This document shows positions 51,746 through 59,619 of a stretch of DNA of 64,000 nt, in pieces. Under the pieces are notes generated by a model. It made no database searches. It had not been told where the DNA came from and worked only from the letters and a program-made list of their open reading frames with translations. A program made the translations under genes and the position numbers. The DNA comes from Elusimicrobiales bacterium. Lineage in GTDB: Bacteria > Elusimicrobiota > Elusimicrobia > Elusimicrobiales > UBA9959. The stretch is from the NCBI GenBank assembly GCA_028688015.1, contig JAQTZB010000009.1, positions 1 to 64,000 on the forward strand, written 5' to 3'. Position 1 is the first letter of the stretch. Every line of letters begins with the position of its first letter.

Positions 51746-53047
51746 CTATTTCTGGGACTGCGGGTCCAGCTTGCGGGCCTTGGCGGAGTCCGCCTTGGCG
51801 CGGGCGTAGTCGCCCATGTCCTGGTAGATGGCGCCGCGGCCGCGGTAGGCGGCGGCGCAGGCCGGGTCGGCCTCTATGGCGGCGGCGTAGTCGGCCAGGG
51901 CGGACTTGTACTCCTCCAGCTCGGTGTACACCTGCGCCCTGTTGCAGAAGATCTCGGCGGTGGGCGGCTCCAGCTCGACGGCCTCGTTAAAATCGTCCAG
52001 GGCCTTGGGCATGTCGCCCAGCTCGTAATGGGCCATGCCGCGGCCGCAGTAGTACAGCCCAACCTCGGCCTCGGGGTCGAGCGCCAGGCACTTGTCAAAA
52101 TCTTTCAGCGCCAGCGCCGGCTTACCGCAGCGCAGGTAGGCGTCGCCGCGGTTGAAAAGATAAAGCGGCGAGTCGGGCTCCAGCCGCAGGGCGGCGGTGA
52201 AATAGGCGGGGGCGTCTTTTTCGCCGCCTTCGGTGGCAGCCACCAAGAGGCCCAGGTTATTGTAGACGCCGCTTTCTTCGGGGCTGTACTTAAGCGCCTT
52301 CAGCAGGTCTTCGCGGGCCTTCTCCAGGTCCCCCTCCTGCTGGTAGATCAGCCCGCGGTTGTTGTAGGCGTAGCCGCTCCTGGGGTCGGCCTTGATGATC
52401 TGCGTGAATTGGGCTATGGCCTTGTCGGGCTGCTCCAGCTCCTGGTAAACCTGGCCCAGGCTGCCCAGTATTTCCGGCGAGCCGGGCTCCAGCTTGAGCG
52501 CGGCCTCGAAGTCCTTCAGGGCCTTCTCCAGCTGGTCCAGCTCGAAGTAGACCCAGCCCCGGTTGAACCAGGCCGACGCGCCTTTGCGGTCCAGCTCCAG
52601 GGCGCGGCAGAAATCCTGCAGGGCGGCGTCCAGGTCCCCGGTTTCGGCGTAGGCCTGGCCGCGGTTATTGTAGGCGCCGGCCATGGCGGGATCTATCTTG
52701 AGCGCGCGGTTATAATCCGCGAAGGCCAGCTGGTACTTGCCCAGCTCGGCGTAGGCGTCGCCGCGGTTGCTGTAGAGCACCGCATCGTTGGGGTTCATTT
52801 TGACGGCCCGGTTAAAATCCAGCAGCGCCTTTTCGGGCTGGCCCAGGTCCAGGTAGCAGCAGCCCCGGTCGCTGTAGACTATGAAATCCGCCTTGCCCGC
52901 CTTTATCACCCGGGTGTAGCTGCGCAGGGCCTTCTGGTAGGCCTTGTTGTCCAGGTGGCGCTCCGCGTCGTAGCGGCTGAGCGCGCCGACGAAATAGTTC
53001 TTAATATTGGAAAACAGTTTCTTGGGTTTCATTGGTATTCCCGCCAT
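51746..53047 (-). CDS. TPR-repeat protein
   Basis: A 433-residue protein made of about eleven consecutive 34-residue tetratricopeptide repeats from residue 25 to the C-terminus, with the W/Y-G-A-F-A-P pattern (for example NRGWVYFELDQLEKALKDFE). There is no signal peptide or membrane segment. It should be a cytoplasmic protein-protein scaffold. The start may be the ATG at 53047 or the in-frame ATG at 53032, which has GGCGGGA upstream. It is separated by one base from the upstream gene. Confidence 0.9.
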   Translation of the reverse strand: MAGIPMKPKKLFSNIKNYFVGALSRYDAERHLDNKAYQKALRSYTRVIKAGKADFIVYSDRGCCYLDLGQPEKALLDFNRAVKMNPNDAVLYSNRGDAYAELGKYQLAFADYNRALKIDPAMAGAYNNRGQAYAETGDLDAALQDFCRALELDRKGASAWFNRGWVYFELDQLEKALKDFEAALKLEPGSPEILGSLGQVYQELEQPDKAIAQFTQIIKADPRSGYAYNNRGLIYQQEGDLEKAREDLLKALKYSPEESGVYNNLGLLVAATEGGEKDAPAYFTAALRLEPDSPLYLFNRGDAYLRCGKPALALKDFDKCLALDPEAEVGLYYCGRGMAHYELGDMPKALDDFNEAVELEPPTAEIFCNRAQVYTELEEYKSALADYAAAIEADPACAAAYRGRGAIYQDMGDYARAKADSAKARKLDPQSQK

Positions 53048-53048
53048 T

Positions 53049-54170
53049 TTAATTTTTATGAGCAGCGGCCTCGCAGGCGGCCCGGTGAATGGCCGCCAGG
53101 GACTGCGCGTAGCCCAGCAGTTCCGGCTCGCCCAGGGGCGCCAGCTTAATTACGGTATGGTTCCCGCCGGCATAGAATTTTTTATCGCCCGAGGCGGGAA
53201 AATGCTGCCTGGCGGCTTCGGGGATAATCTTGTAATCCTTTATGAACACATGCAGCTCAGGCTCGACGTCGTTTGAAAGATTAAGGAAGCAGACCATGTT
53301 GGACTGCAGGTCTTCCGGATATTCCGGCGGGATATTCAGCGTCGGGGAGTGCCCGTAGATGGTGCGCACGCGCGCGCCCCAGGTTTGGCCGGGCTTATCG
53401 TCTATCAGGGCCAGGGTTTTGGTCCACAGGCTGTCGAACTTGGGCAGCAGGGCGGCGTAGCCTTCCTCTTCCCATTTGGCCTTAGTCTTGGCCAGGCGGG
53501 CCACATACTCGCCGCCGTCATGCCGGCGGTTCAGCTTGAACAAATACTTTTCCTGCTCGCCTTCGGAAACCGGCTTTATATCGGCCAGGTCGTACAGGTC
53601 GCCCTCGGCATAGCGCTTGCCCTTGGGGTAGCACTTGCCGTCAGCGCCCAGGGCGGTGTAGCGGCCGTCCTTAATTTCCAGCAGCTTGCCCACGCGCTCC
53701 TCGCCGGGCGCATTGAGGAAAGTGACGAACTGCCCGTACCGCAGGCTGTCTTTAAGCGGGGGCGGCTCGTAGGGGTCCAGGGAAGACAGCGGCACCCACC
53801 AGGACTCGTCGTGAGCGTGCACTATCTTGGCCTTGCCGCCAGCGTGGTCGATATCCGTGATTATGCCGAAATTACCGGTGGTGCGGCACAAGGCCACTAC
53901 GCCCACGCTGAGGCCGGGGTAATCGCCCGGCCGCGAGGGTGCCGCGGCCGCGGGGGCGCGCTGGGAGCTTTCCCGCTCGGCGGCTATCAGGTCTTTGAAC
54001 GGCGCGCACTCGGCCTCGGTAGCCGGCTCCAGGTAGGCGGCGTCGAAGGTGGCGGTCTTAAGCCGCAGGTCCTTGAGCGTAATGTACTTGGCTATATCGG
54101 TAACGAAGCCGCAGAAGTTCAGCTTCTGGTTTTTCAGCACGTCGAATTTGCGGACCTGGTCTTTTTGCAT
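53049..54170 (-). CDS. Protein of unknown function
   Basis: A 373-residue cytoplasmic protein without recognised family. Residues 85-200 contain two or three small SH3-like beta-barrel stretches (SVGVVALCRTTGNFGII, RYGQFVTFLNAPGEERVGKL) suited to binding nucleic acid or protein. The C-terminal half is alpha/beta with aromatic and charged residues. It lies between the exonuclease and TPR genes and is probably co-transcribed with both. The ATG at 54170 has no clear Shine-Dalgarno. Confidence 0.75.
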   Translation of the reverse strand: MQKDQVRKFDVLKNQKLNFCGFVTDIAKYITLKDLRLKTATFDAAYLEPATEAECAPFKDLIAAERESSQRAPAAAAPSRPGDYPGLSVGVVALCRTTGNFGIITDIDHAGGKAKIVHAHDESWWVPLSSLDPYEPPPLKDSLRYGQFVTFLNAPGEERVGKLLEIKDGRYTALGADGKCYPKGKRYAEGDLYDLADIKPVSEGEQEKYLFKLNRRHDGGEYVARLAKTKAKWEEEGYAALLPKFDSLWTKTLALIDDKPGQTWGARVRTIYGHSPTLNIPPEYPEDLQSNMVCFLNLSNDVEPELHVFIKDYKIIPEAARQHFPASGDKKFYAGGNHTVIKLAPLGEPELLGYAQSLAAIHRAACEAAAHKN

Positions 54171-54181
54171 AGTTAAGCCGC

Positions 54182-54808
54182 TCAGGCGGACACCCCGCCT
54201 TTTGCCACCAGGCCCCGGCGCTTGAGTTCCCAGAAGCACTTGGCCGTGGCGGCCACGTCGGCGGCGGCGTCGTGCGCGCCGTCGAAATCGCAGCCGAACA
54301 ATTTGCGGTGCAGCTCCACCAGCTTGGGCCACTTGTAGCCGCGCGGCCCGGGGATGGCGCAGTATTCAGTGGTGCTGTGCATGGTGCAGATCTTCTGCTT
54401 GGCTGCCGGGATGTCGGGCATTTTATTGCGCAGCAGCTCGGCGCCCACTATCTTCTCGTCGAAGCTCATGTTGTGCGCCACCAGGTACCGGGCCTGGTCC
54501 AGCAGCGCCTTGAACTCCTGCAGCACCTGGGCCAGGTCTTTGCCCTCTTTCAGCGCGCGCTCGGTGGTAATGCCGTGTATGCGCGAGGACTCCTCGGGGA
54601 TAGTGAAGCCCTGGGGCTTGATGATGCAGTTGAAAGAGGTGATCAGTTCGCCCTCGCGGTCATAGGCCATGTAGGCCAGCTGCACCAGGCGGGGCCAGTT
54701 GTCCAGCGCGGTCACGGGCGCGTTCCAGCTGCGCGGCAGGCCGGTGGTTTCAGTGTCGAAGAACAGGTACTCGGCCGGTGGTGTTTGTGAGAAAAGTTCA
54801 AGTTGCAT
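54182..54808 (-). CDS. DnaQ-like 3'-5' exonuclease (DEDDh)
   Basis: A 208-residue exonuclease with the three DEDDh motifs: FFDTETTGL (Exo I, residues 15-23), VAHNMSFDEKIVGAE (Exo II) and AHDAAADVAAT (Exo III, with the catalytic His). It resembles the stand-alone proofreading-type or exonuclease X-like group. It may serve in repair. I chose the ATG at 54808; an upstream TTG in frame has no ribosome site. Promoter elements are unclear. Confidence 0.9.
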   Translation of the reverse strand: MQLELFSQTPPAEYLFFDTETTGLPRSWNAPVTALDNWPRLVQLAYMAYDREGELITSFNCIIKPQGFTIPEESSRIHGITTERALKEGKDLAQVLQEFKALLDQARYLVAHNMSFDEKIVGAELLRNKMPDIPAAKQKICTMHSTTEYCAIPGPRGYKWPKLVELHRKLFGCDFDGAHDAAADVAATAKCFWELKRRGLVAKGGVSA

Positions 54809-54896
54809 ATGGGACAAAGCGCTAAGGGGAAAGGTTGCTGCACCTATATTCTACAAAAAGCGCTAGTTGCACCCCCAGCGGATTACCCCTTCCCCC

Positions 54897-56129
54897 TTAA
54901 AACAGTTCCCTGATCCATTGCCAGACGCGGCGCAGTTGGCCGCCGCTGCGGGGCTCCTGCAAATCCTCGTCCCAGGTTTTAAAATAAGGGAAGCAGACCA
55001 GCGCCACCGCGCCTAGGTAGGGCTGGGCCAGGTACTCCTCGGGGCAGGCCAGCAGATCGTGTACCGGGTAGGCCAGGCGGGCCTGGGGCAGCTCCAGCAG
55101 CTCGGCGGCCGCGGCGGGCATGCCCTTCAGCAGGGCGCCGCCGCCGGACAATATAGCCCCGCCTGACAGGTCCTGGTAGGCCGACTTCTCCACCGCCCCG
55201 TAGATAAGTTCAAAGATCTCCTCCACGCGCGGCTGAATGAACTTCAGCAGGTCCTTGGTGTGGATCTCCGCCTTGGTGCGGCGGTCGGCTTTCATGATGG
55301 TGATCTTCTTGTCCTTGTCCACCAGGTCGCTGTAAACAGCGCCGTACTTCTCTTTAAGCTCGCGCGCCCAGCCGGCCGTGGTGCCCAGGCCGTGGGCCAG
55401 GTCCTTGTTAAGGCTGTCGCCCCCCACCACCAGCTCTTTGGAATAGTGCAGCGCCCCGTCCACATAAACGCCCACGGAAGTGAGCTCGCCGCCCAGGTCC
55501 ACCAGCACCGCGCCCAGCTTTTTCTCCTCTTCCTCCACCACCAGCTCGCCCAGGGCCAGCAGGGTATAAATGGGGTTGTGCGCCAGTTGGAAGCCGGCGG
55601 CGCTGACCGCCTTGATGAGGTTGCTGATGGCCGGGTTGGAGCCCATCACGATGTGCGTCTCGGCCTCCAGCAGGGCGCCCTGCATGCCGATGGGGTTGGG
55701 CACGCCCGGCAGGCGGTCCAGCGAGAACTTCTGCGGCACCACGTGCACTATCTCGGTGCCGTGGTCCAGGCTGACGGCCTTGCTGTTGTCTATCACGCCT
55801 GCCACGTCCTCGGCGGTTATCTCGGTATCGGTGCGCGAGATGTTGAGGCGGCCGCGGCCGTCCATGGAATGCAGGTGCGGCCCCCGCAGCCCCAGCAGCA
55901 CTTCCGTCACCACCTGGTCCGCAATCTTTTCGGCCGCCTCTACCGCCTGGCGGATAGAGTGCGCCGCGTCCTCTATGCTGGTCACCATGCCGTTCTTGAT
56001 GCCGCGGCTGTCGGCGCGCGCGCCGCCAAGCACGGTAATCTTGCCCGTTTCCTCGTCGCGCGCGGCTATCACGCAGGTGACGCGCGCCGAGCCGATGTCT
56101 AAGCCGGTGAGTATTTCGCTATTTGCCAT
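54897..56129 (-). CDS. ftsA: Cell division protein FtsA
   Basis: FtsA is the actin-like ATPase that tethers FtsZ rings to the membrane. The 410-residue protein has the phosphate-1 motif GLDIGSARVTCVI, the SHS2 subdomain (residues 85-160), the phosphate-2 motif LVDLGGELTS and the adenosine motif LSGGGALLKG. The C-terminal amphipathic helix (QLRRVWQWIRELF) is intact for membrane binding. ftsZ is not downstream, which is unusual. GGCGGGGGCAT precedes the ATG at 56129. A 17-spaced promoter lies about 130 bases upstream. Confidence 0.94.
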   Translation of the reverse strand: MANSEILTGLDIGSARVTCVIAARDEETGKITVLGGARADSRGIKNGMVTSIEDAAHSIRQAVEAAEKIADQVVTEVLLGLRGPHLHSMDGRGRLNISRTDTEITAEDVAGVIDNSKAVSLDHGTEIVHVVPQKFSLDRLPGVPNPIGMQGALLEAETHIVMGSNPAISNLIKAVSAAGFQLAHNPIYTLLALGELVVEEEEKKLGAVLVDLGGELTSVGVYVDGALHYSKELVVGGDSLNKDLAHGLGTTAGWARELKEKYGAVYSDLVDKDKKITIMKADRRTKAEIHTKDLLKFIQPRVEEIFELIYGAVEKSAYQDLSGGAILSGGGALLKGMPAAAAELLELPQARLAYPVHDLLACPEEYLAQPYLGAVALVCFPYFKTWDEDLQEPRSGGQLRRVWQWIRELF

Positions 56130-56167
56130 ATGCCCCCGCCTGGGTAATAGAAGTTTAACACCGAGAC

Positions 56168-56185
56168 GCGACAAAGGCTTGTCGC
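56168..56185 (-). other. Hairpin in the ftsA leader
   Basis: GCGACAA and TTGTCGC form a perfect seven-pair stem around AGGC, 39 bases before the ftsA ATG. It resembles the dispersed hairpin element but lacks the conserved tail. Confidence 0.5.
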
Positions 56186-56264
56186 ATGGACGAAAGCGGC
56201 GCCGAAGGCCGCCACGCCTCAGTTTTGGTACTGCTTACACCTGTTTTTGGGAAACCGGTAACAG

Positions 56265-56293
56265 AGTATAGGGCACAGCCGGCGATTTGTCAA
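56265..56293 (-). promoter_or_regulatory. Strong sigma-70 type promoter for ftsA
   Basis: TTGACA (56288-56293, minus strand), a 17-base spacer and TATACT (56265-56270) form a near-consensus promoter. Transcription should begin near 56258, giving a leader of about 130 bases with several small hairpins. Confidence 0.8.
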
Positions 56294-56374
56294 TGGCTGT
56301 TCCTGGATTTCAGGAGACTGGCTTGGTTAAGGCGGAGCTAACACCTCACTCCCTTTAAAAAGTTCAGCTAAAAA

Positions 56375-56746
56375 TTACCGCAGCGTACCCCAGGCGCTCA
56401 GGCCCAGGCTTTTCATTGCCCGGACCACCTCGCGCACTATCTCCACATTTATACGGGCGGCCTTGGTGCTGTTGAGGACAGTGGAGAGCATGGAGATGCC
56501 TGCTTCAGTGAAGACCAGCGGCGGCTTACGCAGGGGCCGGAACTCCGGCATGGCGCCCTGCTCGCGCGCGCTCAGCCTGAACATGAACTGCCGCCTGAAC
56601 TTACGCGGATTGTGGGCTACGGCGTACAAAAGCGCACGCGGAGTAACCTCATAGAAGGCCGCCGCGTCCGCAACCGCCACCACCCGCTGCCCGCGCGCCA
56701 TGAATACGCCTTTAGCTATTTTGATTACAGGCTCTTCAATACTCAT
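56375..56746 (-). CDS. ORF6N-domain protein (phage-type regulator)
   Basis: A 123-residue protein made almost entirely of an ORF6N domain, a DNA-binding module of phage and poxvirus-like regulators. RGQRVVAVADAAAFYEV, ALLYAVAHNPRKFRRQFMFRLS and PLVFTEAGISMLSTVL match its three blocks in order. A stand-alone domain is common in mobile regions. GGGGAGGC precedes the ATG. A decayed fragment of another ORF6N gene lies at 61616. Confidence 0.85.
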   Translation of the reverse strand: MSIEEPVIKIAKGVFMARGQRVVAVADAAAFYEVTPRALLYAVAHNPRKFRRQFMFRLSAREQGAMPEFRPLRKPPLVFTEAGISMLSTVLNSTKAARINVEIVREVVRAMKSLGLSAWGTLR

Positions 56747-56769
56747 AACGCCTCCCCGCGGGGTTTTCT

Positions 56770-56898
56770 TTAATCAGGGTGACAATTTTCTCCACAGTTT
56801 TCTCCACAGTTTTCCCCACAACTTTCACCACAGTTTCCACCACAGTTTTCTGGGTAGTATTTAGGCCGCCTGCCTTTTAATTGTGGCGAATCCTCCAT
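56770..56898 (-). CDS. Small Cys-rich repeat peptide (42 residues), uncertain
   Basis: The ATG at 56898 lies two bases after the RhuM-Fic stop, and the frame runs 42 codons to a TAA. Residues 17-40 are six tetrapeptide units of the type E-N-C-G (one N-C-H at the end), encoded by the 12-base repeat. Six cysteines spaced every four residues could bind metal, but the second frame of the same repeat reads as T-V-E-K units. I cannot tell whether either is translated. No good Shine-Dalgarno precedes the ATG; coupling to the upstream gene is possible. Confidence 0.4.
   Translation of the reverse strand: MEDSPQLKGRRPKYYPENCGGNCGESCGENCGENCGENCHPD
56782..56853. repeat. Six tandem 12-base repeats
   Basis: Six adjacent units vary around ACAGTTTTCTCC, with no spacers. 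They lie between the RhuM-Fic and ORF6N genes and encode the repeat part of the small peptide. The unit length is a multiple of three, so either frame stays open. Confidence 0.9.
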
Positions 56899-56900
56899 AA

Positions 56901-57908
56901 TTAGTTTTCTTTATTTATCAGGTTCACGACCAGGCGTACTACCAGGTCTTTGTCTGCCGGCTCGCTTTCGGCTATCATCAGTGTTAAAGCCACCAAAGCG
57001 TTATCCGCCAGCCGCTTACTGCCATCCGCTCGGTAAAGCAGGCGGTTCTTCTCAAGGAACCACAAGAATAGCGCGGCAGCTATCCGCTTATTGCCGTCGA
57101 CGAAAGAATGGTTTTTAACGATGAAGTACAGCAGGTGGGCGGCTTTTTCTTCGGCGCTGGCATATAGCTCCTTGCCTGAGAAGGTCTGGTAGATAGCCGA
57201 AACGGAACTGGCGAAAGACTTGTCCTTCTCCCTACCGAAAAGGGTAGAGCCTCCGGCGCCGGTCTGTAGTTGGGCCACGGCTTTTAGTGCCAGTTCGTAA
57301 GTGAGGCGGAAGCCGGACCCACGACTGACGTCCTTAACAGTAACGCGGCCATGGTCGTAATCGTCCAGCAGACCTAGTGCGCGACTGTAGTCGCGGATCA
57401 CATCCAGAAGCCCCATTGCTTCCCCGTATTCCAGTGGCTTGCGGGCCTTTACGGTTTCTATCAGCGCTATGGCGCGCTGAAAGGCCAGGAATTTCTCCTC
57501 CTTGGCTTTCAGAAGCTTTTGGTTTAGGGAGTAGCCGTCCAGCAGGTGGCTGCGCAGGATATTAGTGGCCCATATGCGAAACTGCGTGGCGCGGCTGGAA
57601 TTTACCCGGTAACCCACAGAGATTACGGCATCAAGATTGTAGAATGCGGTTTTATACATCTTCCCGTCAGCCGCAGTATGTGCAAAAAATGCACATACTG
57701 ACTTTTTTGGCAGTTCTCCGCTTTTAAAAATTGAGCTAAGGTGTTTTGTTATGACGCTACGTTCAGTTTTAAAAAGTTCAGATATTTGCTTTTGGTTAAG
57801 CCACAGTGTTTCCTGATCAAGTTGAACCTCAACGCGCGTTTTGCCGCTTTTGTCTGTGTAGAGGATAACTTTGCCTGAATTCGCTCCTGAATTAGCTATT
57901 CTTTCCAT
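56901..57908 (-). CDS. RhuM-family protein fused to a Fic/Doc domain
   Basis: A 335-residue protein. Residues 12-130 match the RhuM/virulence-type DNA-binding region, including VEVQLDQETLWLNQKQISELF and the AFYNLDAVISVGYRVNSSRATQFRIWAT block. Residues 205-330 form a Fic/Doc domain with the intact motif HSFVDGNKR (H267 to R275), needed for AMP or phosphate transfer. Doc-type enzymes are often toxins, but RhuM-Fic proteins are usually solitary with unknown targets. GGGGGGGATT precedes the ATG, and hairpin element copy 3 lies directly upstream. Confidence 0.9.
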   Translation of the reverse strand: MERIANSGANSGKVILYTDKSGKTRVEVQLDQETLWLNQKQISELFKTERSVITKHLSSIFKSGELPKKSVCAFFAHTAADGKMYKTAFYNLDAVISVGYRVNSSRATQFRIWATNILRSHLLDGYSLNQKLLKAKEEKFLAFQRAIALIETVKARKPLEYGEAMGLLDVIRDYSRALGLLDDYDHGRVTVKDVSRGSGFRLTYELALKAVAQLQTGAGGSTLFGREKDKSFASSVSAIYQTFSGKELYASAEEKAAHLLYFIVKNHSFVDGNKRIAAALFLWFLEKNRLLYRADGSKRLADNALVALTLMIAESEPADKDLVVRLVVNLINKEN

Positions 57909-57925
57909 AATCCCCCCCTTCCCAC

Positions 57926-57969
57926 ATATAGCCTAGCAGACCAACCCGACAACCGCGTGTCGGGTTGAG
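57926..57969 (-). repeat. Dispersed hairpin element, copy 3 (upstream of the RhuM-Fic gene)
   Basis: CAACCCGACA/TGTCGGGTTG ten-pair stem at 57942-57967 (loop ACCGCG). The tail reads CTGCTAGGCTAT on the minus strand, one base different from the others. TTGTCG and TATATG, 16 bases apart, could be the promoter. Confidence 0.75.
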
Positions 57970-57971
57970 CG

Positions 57972-58352
57972 TTACGGTTTCCGGGCTTTTTTCTTCTTTT
58001 GTTCCTTTATGATCTTCTTATACCTCTCCGGCTCCCACTGCTCCAGATAGAAGCCGATATAGTCAGAAGTAGCCGCCGGGTCCAGGCGGAAGTAGTAGCG
58101 GCAGAGCTTCTCGTACAACTGAAGCATGGCCGGGTTGCCGCAAAAACCGAGCATACCGTCCAATGTGCGCTGTATTTCCATGTGGTCTTTAGAGCGCAAG
58201 CTTATAATATCGTCCACGATCGGCTTGTAGGCAGCCACCGCCGTCTCCTCCAGGGCAATGAATGACTTTGCGATTTCACTGATAGACGAAAGCAAAGCGT
58301 CATATTCCGGATTCCCTTTTTGGGTTTGCGGCATCTTTTTTCTGCGTTTCAT
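57972..58352 (-). CDS. Protein of unknown function, paired with an XRE regulator
   Basis: A 126-residue, mostly alpha-helical protein with a basic N-terminus (KRRKK) and a Lys-rich C-terminal tail (KKKKARKP). It has no recognised family. Its start overlaps the XRE regulator stop by four bases (ATGA), the layout of many toxin-antitoxin and regulator-effector pairs. The role is not known. Confidence 0.7.
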   Translation of the reverse strand: MKRRKKMPQTQKGNPEYDALLSSISEIAKSFIALEETAVAAYKPIVDDIISLRSKDHMEIQRTLDGMLGFCGNPAMLQLYEKLCRYYFRLDPAATSDYIGFYLEQWEPERYKKIIKEQKKKKARKP

Positions 58353-58588
58353 ACTCCCCCCTTTCTCTTTATCAGGGTTACTTTAAGTATTCTGCCTAAC
58401 ACATGCGCTATTTTTAAGAGCAAACGCATCCTTAACCTATAGCGCCCCTGCTCTATCCTGACTACGACCTCTTTTTTGACTCGAAGTTTCCTTGCCAGCT
58501 CCCCCTGCGTCATGAGGGCACTCCTGCGCAGGGCAGCTATCTTTCGTCCTATACGTTCAAGCACTTCGGTAGTTCCGGACTGTTTCAT
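58349..58588 (-). CDS. XRE-family helix-turn-helix regulator
   Basis: A 79-residue HTH protein with the helix-turn-helix in residues 25-50 (MTQGELARKLRVKKEVVVRIEQG), the XRE signature. It is short and consists almost only of the DNA-binding domain. AAGGGA precedes the ATG. It is transcribed away from the gene at 58726 across a 137-base gap holding a palindrome, so it may repress both directions. Confidence 0.85.
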   Translation of the reverse strand: MKQSGTTEVLERIGRKIAALRRSALMTQGELARKLRVKKEVVVRIEQGRYRLRMRLLLKIAHVLGRILKVTLIKRKGGV

Positions 58589-58683
58589 AGTGAATTCCCT
58601 TTTACCCCCCTAAAATGGCTAAAAACTTGTTTATTGTATAATCAACCTGAAGCGTTACTGAAGCGGGCGGGCACAAAGCGGGT

Positions 58684-58707
58684 ATATGTTACACTAGTGT
58701 AATATAT
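58684..58707. promoter_or_regulatory. Palindromic operator in a divergent promoter region
   Basis: TTACACTAGTGTAA (58689-58702) is a perfect 14-base palindrome extended by ATAT on both sides. It lies 18 bases before the plus-strand gene at 58726 and about 100 bases before the XRE gene. One of the flanking DNA-binding proteins is the likely ligand. Confidence 0.65.
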
Positions 58708-58725
58708 GCCGGCGCGATTGTCAAG

Positions 58726-59196
58726 ATGTCAAAACGCAAAACCGATGTATTGTATGAGAAGGGCACCGGCCTGGAGCTATTCACTTCCAGGGAAGCCGCG
58801 CGCTTCCTGGACTACCACCCTGTAGCCTTCCGACGCCTGGTATCCATAGGAACGATCCGCGTGCATTCACGCACCGGCAATTACCCGCTGTTCCTGCGGG
58901 AAGAACTGGAGAAATACCAAATTACGAATAAGTGGGCCGGGAGGAAAGCCAAACTTAAGCCCAAGTCCGATCAACCGCTCCCCCACCCGGACAAGAAGGG
59001 AATCCCCGCGGTTGTAACCGTAAGTCACAAGAAAAAAGAAATTATTGCGGAAAACCTGCCCGATTTTAAGTGGGCGGACGTCCCTGCTATCTGCGCCAGG
59101 GTAATTGCTAAATACGGGAAGAGCTCGTTGAGAATATCCCTTGAGTTGCCGGAAGGCACTGCCATCACCATCACTTTCCAGCCTTCAGCCAAGTAA
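58726..59196 (+). CDS. Helix-turn-helix DNA-binding protein (excisionase/MerR-like N-domain)
   Basis: A 156-residue protein with an N-terminal HTH_17-type winged helix (residues 15-65; FTSREAARFLDYHPVAFRRLVSIGTI). A basic proline-rich linker follows, then an unrecognised C-terminal alpha/beta domain of about 55 residues. Such proteins are found with mobile elements, but the C-terminal part is unfamiliar. It is the only plus-strand gene of the accessory region. Confidence 0.8.
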   Translation: MSKRKTDVLYEKGTGLELFTSREAARFLDYHPVAFRRLVSIGTIRVHSRTGNYPLFLREELEKYQITNKWAGRKAKLKPKSDQPLPHPDKKGIPAVVTVSHKKKEIIAENLPDFKWADVPAICARVIAKYGKSSLRISLELPEGTAITITFQPSAK

Positions 59197-59226
59197 GCGC
59201 TAACCTTATCCAAGCCAAGCACTTTT

Positions 59227-59250
59227 AAATCCATCAAATTCGATGGATTT
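59227..59250. terminator. Hairpin between convergent genes
   Basis: AAATCCATC and GATGGATTT form a nine-pair stem around AAATTC, 30 bases after the HTH gene stop. The stem is A/T-rich with T residues on the right; a bidirectional terminator is likely. Confidence 0.6.
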
Positions 59251-59281
59251 AGACTTTTCTCCGTCCATGCGGGCGGCTTAG

Positions 59282-59614
59282 TTATTTATTGGGACGGGTG
59301 CGCTTGGGTTTGGGGGCCGGCAGGCGGGCGAGCGTGTACTGCACCACCTCGGCCAGTTTCTCGCGGTCTTCCAGCCACTCGGCGTTGACCTGGGCCGTGT
59401 TCTTGCTGCCCGGGTAGGCGCGCGTGGTTTTGTCGCGGAACAGGTGCAGCGTTTCGGGCGAGGTTTTAAGAAAAAGCGTGTCGTCGCAGACCAGGGCGAA
59501 CACCCGCCCAGCGCTGTAAACGCAGTACTCCCCCATCATCGGCCGGAAGCTGACCTCCGGCACCAGCGCCAGAGCGTCCCGCAGGAATTCAATGGTCTCT
59601 TTGGACGTGGCCAT
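59282..59614 (-). CDS. TfoX N-terminal domain protein
   Basis: A 110-residue protein consisting of the TfoX/Sxy N-terminal domain (SFRPMMGEYCVYSAGRVFALVCDDTLFLKT). In proteobacteria the full TfoX regulates competence; single-domain proteins like this are widespread and uncharacterised. It ends with a basic tail (KPKRTRPNK). It lies five bases downstream of the HNH gene and is probably co-transcribed with it. Confidence 0.85.
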   Translation of the reverse strand: MATSKETIEFLRDALALVPEVSFRPMMGEYCVYSAGRVFALVCDDTLFLKTSPETLHLFRDKTTRAYPGSKNTAQVNAEWLEDREKLAEVVQYTLARLPAPKPKRTRPNK

Positions 59615-59619
59615 GCGAG

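Noticed and set aside
56168..56185. A fifth copy of the dispersed hairpin
   Set aside because: The stem is similar, but the conserved tail and spacing are missing and a separate strong promoter lies upstream. I keep it only as a leader hairpin.
56782..56853. Twelve-base tandem repeats considered as a CRISPR array
   Set aside because: Units are too short and have no unique spacers, and no cas gene is near.
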